Of a stretch of DNA of 6,603 nucleotides, positions 1 to 5,205 are shown one piece after another. The stretch covers positions 1-6,603 of the forward strand of contig JAJYCH010000283.1 of NCBI GenBank assembly GCA_021778575.1, read 5' to 3'. The stretch is from Planctomycetota bacterium (GTDB lineage Bacteria; Planctomycetota; Planctomycetia; Isosphaerales; Isosphaeraceae). Under the pieces are notes generated by a model that worked only from the letters and a program-made list of their open reading frames with translations, ran no database searches and was not told where the DNA came from. The translations under genes and the position numbers were made by a program. Position 1 is the first letter of the stretch. Each line of letters starts with the position of its first letter.

Positions 1-1064
1 CCAAGGCTCGACGCGGGACTCTCGGGCGTGAGCCGCACATCGTCGGGCTTGAGGGTCCAGGGGGATCGCGCCAGTGCCTCGTCGTCCAGGAACTTCAAGT
101 CGCCGTGGGTCGGCAACTCTTCGAGGCGGCTGAGCTTGAAGTTCCAGAATTCGCGGTTGTACAGCGTGGGCATCGCCCCTGGGCGGGTGGATTGATCGCG
201 CCGGTAAATGTTGATCCGATGATAGGCAACCGATCGACCTTCCCAGTGGATCTGCTCGCTCAGGCTATCGACATCGCCTTGACCGTCGACTCGAAGGAGC
301 GGGTCGTCGCGGTCGCCGGTGGCGAAGATCGAGTCGCGTGCCTTGATATCAACCACGGGCAGCTCCGGTTCGCCCGGCCGACTCTGAAGGTGTGCCAGAC
401 CGCCGAGCATCCGCGCGGTGACCTGTCGAAGGGCGAGTTTGATCGGCTCGGCAATGCGGCCTTCGGGCAATCCGTGGGCATGAAGTAACGCCCCGCTCGT
501 CGCGATCAAGGCGTTATCGATATCGAGGTCAACCCGACGACCGGCCGCGACGTCCACCAGGTCGCCACCCGTCCGGAGCAGGCAATCCTTGATCCAGACC
601 CGGACCTCGCCGGCCGGCTCTCCCGGCAGCAACGCCACGACGGCCGACGGCGAATTGTCGCCTTCGATCGTCACCGAGCAATCGGTCAAACTGAGGTCAT
701 TCGAGCCGGCGGCGATCGCGAAGGCAGCCCGTCGACGGTTGGCCTTGTCGCTCTCGGGCAAGATCAGGTCGATCCCTTCGAGCCGGAGACTTCCGGACTG
801 CAAAGTGATCCAGGCCCCCCAGGGCTCGGGCAACGCGGCGGCGATCGCCGGGAGAAACGTGCTCAGGGCGGGCACCGTATCACTCCGGAACCGCAGCCGG
901 GGACGACCGGGGCCGCGATCGGCGCGGATGTCGAGCGTTGTCGTCCCTCGGACCCGGAACGGCGGGACAACCCAGTCGGCATCGGCCGCCAGAATCAGCG
1001 TCTTGACTCCCGGGACCGGCCGATTCATGGCCTCGATGAATTTGTCGAGCGTCCGGATCACATT
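1..1064 (-). repeat. Kinase ectodomain module B (second copy, cut by window edge)
   Basis: This encodes residues 904-1257 and continues beyond the window. It repeats the order seen in module A: an opening helix (TLDKFIEAMN) and strand (GVKTLILAAD), then GSLRLEGIDLIL (G1000) followed by LSLTDCSV (C1032), and late in the module IHWEGRSVAYHRI (W1177). The cysteines C540 and C1032 occupy the same place in the two copies, and W684/W1177 mark a second shared point. A YRRDQ stretch follows W1177, and the last residues are charged and Pro-rich. Confidence 0.65.
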
Positions 1065-3773
1065 CGGCTCGGCCACCGCGGGCAATCCGGGGTTGGGCTC
1101 GACCGGTTTCGCCGGGCCAGGCGCGGTGACAACCGCCGGAACGGGCACGGTCGCCGGCCGTTCGGGGTCGACCGGCATCGGGACCATCGACAGGTCACTC
1201 GTCCCCGTCGGGGCGTCGGCGTCGTCGGTTTTCTCGGCCACCACCGGGCGTTCGGTCGGGACGGCGATCGGCATTTCCTTGAGGTCGCCCGGTTCCGACG
1301 ATCGTTCCCGGATCTTGGGCGGGGCGGCGGGAGTCTCGGCGACCTTCAAGGGAGGCGAGACCGTCGCCGGTGAAACCGACGGAACCGAGGCCGGCGTGGG
1401 AACCGAGGCCACGATCATCGGCGAGGGGAGCGGCCCCGCCGGTCCCTGTCGAGCACCCAGATTCGCCGGAGCCTGGCGGGTCAACGACAACTGAAACGCG
1501 GTCGACGCTCCCGAGCTGGAACCGGAACCCGCCGTCGTCAGCGAGTCGATCGGATTCCGCTCGCGCCAGACGCGCCCATCGACCAGGAACGACCCCGATT
1601 CACGAACAACGACCGGATCTTCGACCCAGGCAGAATAGGTGAGAATCGACGATTTCGCGCCGAGCTTCGCCGGACGCTGGAGAAAGGCTCCGAATCGACC
1701 GTAAAGATTATCCACCCCTCGCCAATCGAGCCGGTCGAGCGTATCGAGAGCAACCAGGGTGGCCGCCGGCGAGGTCGGAGTCGGCGGTGCGAAGACCGAG
1801 TCCGTCACCCGGACCCTGGGCAAGACGCCATCGAACCGAAAAACCGGTCCCGAACCGGCGAGAACGCTCAGATGGCTGATTCCGACCTCGGCCGGCAAGG
1901 ACCGAGGCTCCTTGTTCTCCAGCCAGAGACTCGCCTGATCAGCCAGGGCGGGACCGAACGTGCAGTCCCGGAGCGCCAGATCCACCGAGCCACTGGTCCG
2001 GACGCCAATCTGCCCACCATCAAAATCGGAAGCTTCCACGGTCAGAGCCAGCGATCGATTGGGGAATACCGAGCCCGACGACCGGGGCGATGCCTTGACC
2101 AGGATCGCGGCGGGGCTCGAATGGAGCGGCGAATTCCCCGGGTGCCGGAACGAGCAACGGCGGATCACCAGTTCGGTATTCTCGGCGCGAATCGCCGCCA
2201 GGGCTTCGGGACCATCGACCACGAACTCCAGCCCATCGAGCGTCACCCGACCACCGAACAGGTCGAGGAGCGCCGATGGGACCGGGCTACCGTCCGATTC
2301 TCGGGGCAAGCGAAGGACGGGACGGACGCCCAGTTCGGCCCGGAGCGTGAAATCAAGCCCTTTCATCACGTCGGGCTTGAGACCTCGAAAGTCGTAAGGT
2401 CCTTTGTCGGAAAGGACGAAGGTCGAACCGGGCGGCGAGTCGAGGACGAGTTGCCAGAGATCCTCGCGCGAACCCACCGATCGCTCCACCGGCGCGAGCG
2501 GCTCCGGATCGGCCGGCGCGGGCTTTGATGGTTTGGCGACCGGGCTGACAATCCGGACCGGCGGGACCGGCGGCGGCGAGGCGATCTCGCTGGAGACCGA
2601 CGGCCCATCCCCCCACCAGGCCAGACCGGCCATCACGACCAGAAACGCCACCGCGGGAACGCCCCAGACCACATGTCGCGTCCAGGCCGGCGCCGGATTG
2701 GGCGCCATCCAGACCAGCCCTTCGGGGTTGATCGACCGGAGCCCCAGCGCTCCGGCCACCGTCAAGAGATCGCGAACCAGCAGTTCCGCCGTCTGGTAGC
2801 GGCGGTCGCGATCCTTCGCCATCAGCTTGACCAGGATCGCCGCCAGGTCGTCGGGAACCGCGTGATTCAGCTTCCGGATATCGGGCGGCGGCTCCTCTTG
2901 ATGCTGGATCAGCTTCTGGAGGACCGTTCCTTCCGGAAACGGCGGACGACCCGAAAGCATGTGAAAGAGCGTGCAACCAAGCGAATAAAGATCCCCCCGG
3001 ACGTCGACGTCGCGCGGGTCGCGAGCCTGTTCGGGGCTGATGTAGTCGAAGGTCCCCAGGGTCATGCCGCTCTGCGTCAGACCGGTATCCTCACCGCGCT
3101 CGAAGCGGCGGGCCAGCCCCATGTCGACCAGTTTTGCTCGACCGTGCGGAGTGACGATGATATTGGATGGCTTGATGTCGCGATGGACCACGCCACGCTC
3201 GGACGCATGCACCAGTGCATTGGCGATCTGGAGGGTGAAATTGATCGCGTCGTCGACATTCATCGGACCATCGCGTTCGACCCGCTGGCGGATCGTGGTC
3301 CCTTCAATATATTCGAAGCAGATGAAGTGATAAACGCCGTCGTGACCGATCGAGTAGACCCGAGCGATATTCTCGTGATCGAGCCGCGCGGCCGCCCGTC
3401 CTTCTTGATAATAGCGCTGGACCACTTCGGGGTCGACCGCTTGATCGGGCGGAAGAATCTTCAGCGCCACCTGACGATCGAGCTTGATATCAACCGCCCG
3501 GAAGACCGCCCCCATCCCCCCCGCGCCGATCGCCTCTTCGAGCCCGAAATCGCCGACCCGCTCCCCCGGAACCGGAAGACCGGGAAGGTTGAGCGACTTG
3601 AACTTCGCGCCGCGTTCGCCTGAATTGCTCGGGCTTGGGACCACCGGCGAACCGGATCGGACTGTGGGCGGATCGACAGTCTCCCCCCGATCTCCACCAT
3701 CGGAGACCACTATACGCCCCTGCCCTTTCGGCGAGGGACGCCCGGGAGTAGGCGTGAAGTCGCGCTCGGACAT
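1..3773 (-). CDS. Membrane-anchored Ser/Thr protein kinase with duplicated ectodomain (3' end outside window)
   Basis: A Hanks-type kinase predicted to phosphorylate Ser/Thr on cytoplasmic proteins in response to an extracytoplasmic cue. The frame is open for 1257 codons and leaves the window without a stop. Residues 1-75 are a Ser/Thr/Pro-rich tail. The kinase domain spans about 76-345: glycine loop G83-A-G-G-M-G88, ATP-binding K105 in VALK, catalytic loop H197-R-D-I-K-P-S-N204, metal-binding D217-M-G219, SPEQ at 246-249, and DLYSLG from D261. A hydrophobic helix lies at about 368-388, just after H367. Beyond it are two related modules (about 437-745 and 904-1257) joined by a low-complexity linker. 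The ATG at 3773 is preceded in frame by TGA at 3779-3777, so only a CTG could lie upstream; the AAGAGA 11 bases upstream is a weak ribosome site. DMG in place of DFG keeps the essential Asp and, from memory, is common in planctomycete kinases. No PASTA, WD40 or TPR repeats were recognised. Substrate and ligand are unknown. Confidence 0.96.
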   Translation of the reverse strand, partial: MSERDFTPTPGRPSPKGQGRIVVSDGGDRGETVDPPTVRSGSPVVPSPSNSGERGAKFKSLNLPGLPVPGERVGDFGLEEAIGAGGMGAVFRAVDIKLDRQVALKILPPDQAVDPEVVQRYYQEGRAAARLDHENIARVYSIGHDGVYHFICFEYIEGTTIRQRVERDGPMNVDDAINFTLQIANALVHASERGVVHRDIKPSNIIVTPHGRAKLVDMGLARRFERGEDTGLTQSGMTLGTFDYISPEQARDPRDVDVRGDLYSLGCTLFHMLSGRPPFPEGTVLQKLIQHQEEPPPDIRKLNHAVPDDLAAILVKLMAKDRDRRYQTAELLVRDLLTVAGALGLRSINPEGLVWMAPNPAPAWTRHVVWGVPAVAFLVVMAGLAWWGDGPSVSSEIASPPPVPPVRIVSPVAKPSKPAPADPEPLAPVERSVGSREDLWQLVLDSPPGSTFVLSDKGPYDFRGLKPDVMKGLDFTLRAELGVRPVLRLPRESDGSPVPSALLDLFGGRVTLDGLEFVVDGPEALAAIRAENTELVIRRCSFRHPGNSPLHSSPAAILVKASPRSSGSVFPNRSLALTVEASDFDGGQIGVRTSGSVDLALRDCTFGPALADQASLWLENKEPRSLPAEVGISHLSVLAGSGPVFRFDGVLPRVRVTDSVFAPPTPTSPAATLVALDTLDRLDWRGVDNLYGRFGAFLQRPAKLGAKSSILTYSAWVEDPVVVRESGSFLVDGRVWRERNPIDSLTTAGSGSSSGASTAFQLSLTRQAPANLGARQGPAGPLPSPMIVASVPTPASVPSVSPATVSPPLKVAETPAAPPKIRERSSEPGDLKEMPIAVPTERPVVAEKTDDADAPTGTSDLSMVPMPVDPERPATVPVPAVVTAPGPAKPVEPNPGLPAVAEPNVIRTLDKFIEAMNRPVPGVKTLILAADADWVVPPFRVRGTTTLDIRADRGPGRPRLRFRSDTVPALSTFLPAIAAALPEPWGAWITLQSGSLRLEGIDLILPESDKANRRRAAFAIAAGSNDLSLTDCSVTIEGDNSPSAVVALLPGEPAGEVRVWIKDCLLRTGGDLVDVAAGRRVDLDIDNALIATSGALLHAHGLPEGRIAEPIKLALRQVTARMLGGLAHLQSRPGEPELPVVDIKARDSIFATGDRDDPLLRVDGQGDVDSLSEQIHWEGRSVAYHRINIYRRDQSTRPGAMPTLYNREFWNFKLSRLEELPTHGDLKFLDDEALARSPWTLKPDDVRLTPESPASSL
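1065..1538 (-). other. Pro/Val/Ala/Thr-rich linker between kinase ectodomain modules
   Basis: This encodes about residues 746-903. It opens with a Ser/Gly run after TTAG and then holds many Pro, Val, Ala, Thr and Glu residues with little predicted secondary structure. It separates the two related ectodomain modules and is probably a flexible or extended spacer in the extracytoplasmic compartment. Its composition leaves the opposite strand almost free of stops, which creates a long spurious reading frame there. Confidence 0.6.
1539..2465 (-). repeat. Kinase ectodomain module A (first copy of internal duplication)
   Basis: This encodes about residues 437-745 of the kinase. It begins with a helix-like stretch (DLWQLVLDSPPG), then short alternating hydrophobic strands. 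Two landmarks recur in module B: GGRVTLDGLEF (G514) followed by LVIRRCSF (C540), and DWRGVDNLYGRF (W684) near the end. The strand-turn rhythm resembles a right-handed parallel beta-helix of the pectate-lyase type, but the fold is inferred by eye. The duplication is visible in the protein; no long identical DNA stretch was noticed, which would make it old. Confidence 0.65.
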
Positions 3774-3912
3774 CAGTCAGAAAATCTCTTGAGAAAAAAG
3801 GGTGGGAGCAAACCCTCGAAGACGTCAATCCATTGCTCCGCCGCGAGAATCACCGAAATCCGTTGGGGACGCGAATAAGATAGGCGCATGCAATCGCGTC
3901 GAACCCAATCGA

Positions 3913-3941
3913 ACTATAAAAGGTCAATCGTCGTCTGTCAA
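3913..3941 (-). promoter_or_regulatory. Sigma70-type promoter of the kinase gene
   Basis: On the minus strand a perfect -35 box TTGACA (3941-3936) and a five-of-six -10 box TATAGT (3918-3913) are separated by exactly 17 bases, the optimal spacing. Transcription would start near 3906, giving a 5' leader of about 130 bases before the ATG at 3773. A GATTGAC motif lies inside the spacer (3929-3923), and another ATTGAC overlaps the -35 box. Confidence 0.7.
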
Positions 3942-3949
3942 TTATCATT

Positions 3950-3959
3950 GTCGGCCAGG
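3950..3959 (+). repeat. Direct repeat GTCGGCCAGG, copy 1
   Basis: This ten-base word recurs unchanged at 4040-4049, exactly 90 bases downstream. Both copies lie in the divergent control region, this one just upstream of the kinase -35 box as seen from the kinase. It may be a protein-binding site; chance is possible because the word is GC-rich in a GC-rich genome. Confidence 0.5.
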
Positions 3960-4018
3960 CGACAAGAGGTGCACCGTCAATCACACTTAACCCGGGGCTT
4001 TGACGAAAGTTTCGCCAA

Positions 4019-4034
4019 TTCAAGGATACTTGAA
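4019..4034. repeat. Perfect 6-bp inverted repeat around GATA
   Basis: TTCAAG, the four bases GATA, then CTTGAA form a perfect two-fold symmetric site. It could be an operator for a dimeric regulator, or a small hairpin if transcribed. It lies between the two divergent promoters, about 100 bases upstream of the rightward -10 candidate. With no T-run following, it is not a terminator. Confidence 0.45.
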
Positions 4035-4039
4035 CAAAA

Positions 4040-4049
4040 GTCGGCCAGG
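4040..4049 (+). repeat. Direct repeat GTCGGCCAGG, copy 2
   Basis: This is the second identical copy of the ten-base word at 3950-3959. It is flanked by two TTGAAC hexamers (4030-4035 and 4050-4055) that sit 20 bases apart on the same strand. Confidence 0.5.
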
Positions 4050-4134
4050 TTGAACGGTGGACGATCCGCCTCCAGCTTAACTGCGGAATTGCTGTCAAGG
4101 GTGGATCGGCATTCTTTCCCACGATGACAATCCG

Positions 4135-4140
4135 TATAAT
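4135..4140 (+). promoter_or_regulatory. Candidate -10 box of the rightward small-gene operon
   Basis: A perfect TATAAT lies 78 bases upstream of the ATG at 4218. No convincing -35 box exists at 16-18 bases upstream (TTCTTT at 4112-4117 is the 17-base match), and there is no extended TG, so activity would probably need an activator or rest on the -10 alone. Transcription would start near 4147. Confidence 0.4.
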
Positions 4141-4217
4141 TCAAAAGGAATCGTCGTGTCGCGGCGAAAAATCAGACGGTCGGATAACCAAGAAACCTTG
4201 AGGATCGGGGGAGCCTC

Positions 4218-4763
4218 ATGGCCGAGTTCAGTCACAAGTCAAAAACCGAGGTGATTGACATGGCGAATGTCCCCACAAAAATCGACAATCCGAATAACCC
4301 GGCGTCAAATCAACACAAACCCACTTCTTTGCGTTTTCCGGACTTGCGCCACAATGACGTTCAGACCGACGAAATCTGCGACGAGTTGCGTGATCTCATG
4401 CTCGGCCGGGGCTTCGATACGTCAATTGAGATCAAATATCTCGCGGAAGGTCGAACCTGCTTGACTCTGGATCTTGAAGTACGGAATGATTTGGCAGGCT
4501 CGCGGAACGACCCATTGAAGTCGAGCGGAACTCATCTCGAAGATGAATCAACTGGTTCGGACCGCCTGGAGATCGGGCCGATGGCGACGCGTCGAACTCG
4601 CTCGTTCCGGGTTCGCGAGGCGAGTTTCTTCTCGTACACATCGGGATTGCTTGGTGCCGCCGCCTTCATGGCACTCGCGATCGGCCCCGGCTGGTTGGGC
4701 TTCATCGCCGTCTTCCTGCCGGCGTCACTCCTTGCATCTTGGGCGGTGTCCGGTCATGCCTGA
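4218..4763 (+). CDS. Hypothetical protein with C-terminal two-helix membrane hairpin
   Basis: A 181-residue protein of no family I recognise. Residues 1-40 are polar and Asn/Lys/Pro-rich, probably disordered. Residues 48-90 look like a small folded unit: an acidic helix (DEICDELRDLML) followed by strands around FDTSIEIKYL and CLTLDLEV. Residues 92-120 are polar. A basic patch at 124-133 (RRTRSFRVR) precedes two hydrophobic stretches at about 140-155 and 158-177, split by a Gly-Pro-Gly turn. By the positive-inside rule the large N-terminal part should face the cytoplasm. The start is uncertain: ATG 4218 follows GGGGGAG with only 4 bases between, while in-frame ATG 4260 has GAGGTG at a better spacing and would give 167 residues. 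The first part of the gene is AT-rich (28 of 60 G/C in 4261-4320), unlike its neighbours. The end overlaps the next gene by 8 bases, suggesting coupled translation and a shared function. Confidence 0.72.
   Translation: MAEFSHKSKTEVIDMANVPTKIDNPNNPASNQHKPTSLRFPDLRHNDVQTDEICDELRDLMLGRGFDTSIEIKYLAEGRTCLTLDLEVRNDLAGSRNDPLKSSGTHLEDESTGSDRLEIGPMATRRTRSFRVREASFFSYTSGLLGAAAFMALAIGPGWLGFIAVFLPASLLASWAVSGHA
4248..4253 (+). promoter_or_regulatory. Ribosome-binding site for an alternative start at 4260
   Basis: GAGGTG lies 6 bases before the in-frame ATG at 4260. It matches the anti-Shine-Dalgarno sequence at better spacing than the GGGGGAG, 4 bases before the ATG at 4218. Use of this start would remove 14 residues from the polar N-terminus and would not affect the folded or membrane parts. 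Confidence 0.45.
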
Positions 4764-5133
4764 GATCGAACCGCCGAGTTGGCTCCGAACGTGGGTCGCC
4801 ACTCTCGTCTCATCGACGACGGCGGCAAGTCTTGGGGTCTCCTTGGGAGCAATCCTCTCACTGATCGCCCCCTATCTCGGAGCGAATCCGTGGAGCTGGT
4901 TTTTCGCCGGAACTTGCATTCCGCAAGGCATCCTGGCGTTTCTGTACACGACGGATTGGATGTTTGAGCGACGTCTCGACACCCTGAAACGATGGTGCGA
5001 CGAACGGAAAATTACGCCCGAACGCTATCGACTTGACGCCGATCGCGCTCGAATGGCGATCGCAACGACTCTATGGCACGACGGCAAACTCGACCGTTCG
5101 TGCACGTCCCAGGTCCAAACCGAAACCAGTTAA
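4756..5133 (+). CDS. Small two-helix membrane protein of unknown function with basic cytoplasmic tail
   Basis: A 125-residue protein I do not recognise. The ATG at 4756 lies inside the end of the previous gene (ATG CC TGA arrangement, 8-base overlap), so translation is probably coupled; the upstream GGCGGTG is a weak ribosome site. An in-frame ATG at 4543 would extend the protein by 71 residues, but that stretch is only the previous gene read in another frame. Helix 1 spans about 13-38 and is Ser/Ala/Gly-rich, followed by a PYLGANP loop; helix 2 spans about 46-66 (WSWFF to TTDW). Residues 70-125 form a charged tail. Its LKRWCDERKITPERYRLD segment weakly resembles the short helix-turn-helix of SHOCT-like C-terminal modules, but this is only a visual impression. 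Arg before helix 1 and the Arg/Lys cluster after helix 2 put both ends in the cytoplasm. With its partner it probably forms a small membrane complex. Confidence 0.75.
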   Translation: MPEIEPPSWLRTWVATLVSSTTAASLGVSLGAILSLIAPYLGANPWSWFFAGTCIPQGILAFLYTTDWMFERRLDTLKRWCDERKITPERYRLDADRARMAIATTLWHDGKLDRSCTSQVQTETS

Positions 5134-5190
5134 CGAAGCCGCGACACCCGGATCAGAAACGGTCTCTTCGAATCTCGAATGATCGGTCTT

Positions 5191-5196
5191 GAGGCG
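5191..5196 (+). promoter_or_regulatory. Ribosome-binding site favouring the uvrA start at 5206
   Basis: GAGGCG lies 9 bases before ATG 5206. Neither of the other in-frame starts, ATG 5179 and ATG 5224, has a purine-rich site at suitable spacing, so 5206 is preferred even though family similarity begins only around the Met at 5224. Confidence 0.45.
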
Positions 5197-5205
5197 TTCC
5201 GATTC

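Larger units (their letters stand above)
3774..4217. other. Divergent intergenic control region, AT-richer than its surroundings
   Basis: These 444 bases separate the leftward kinase from the rightward small genes. I see no convincing gene on either strand: the short frames of 60-90 codons here lack good ribosome sites and family resemblance. A sampled row (3901-3960) has 27 of 60 G/C, against 40 of 60 in a uvrA row. It holds the kinase promoter, a candidate rightward -10 box, four GTCAAT hexamers, a 10-base direct repeat and a short inverted repeat, described separately. No clear rho-independent terminator was found, as expected between divergent genes. Confidence 0.8.

Noticed and set aside
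589..1494. Plus-strand open frame of 301 codons
   Set aside because: It lies antisense to the Pro/Ala-rich linker and module B of the kinase. Its Gly/Ser/Thr/Arg-rich product has no domain pattern, and its openness follows from the GC-rich codons of the kinase.
1872..2528. Plus-strand open frame of 218 codons
   Set aside because: It is antisense to ectodomain module A, and its Arg/Gly/Asp-rich composition is typical of a shadow frame.
2673..3623. Plus-strand open frame of 316 codons
   Set aside because: It is antisense to the kinase catalytic domain, whose minus-strand reading holds every expected kinase motif. The plus-strand product resembles nothing.
3800..3817. AGGGT/ACCCT stem as a terminator
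   Set aside because: The stem is only 5 bp with an 8-base loop. It lies in the kinase 5' leader with no T-run following in the kinase direction.
3888..4127. Small plus-strand frame of 79 codons in the intergenic region
   Set aside because: It has no ribosome-binding site, crosses the kinase promoter and repeats, and has an Arg/Ser-rich product with no recognisable feature.
4543..4755. N-terminal extension of the second small membrane gene
   Set aside because: The extension is only the previous gene read in another frame. The start at 4756 gives a classic short overlap and a normal small membrane protein.
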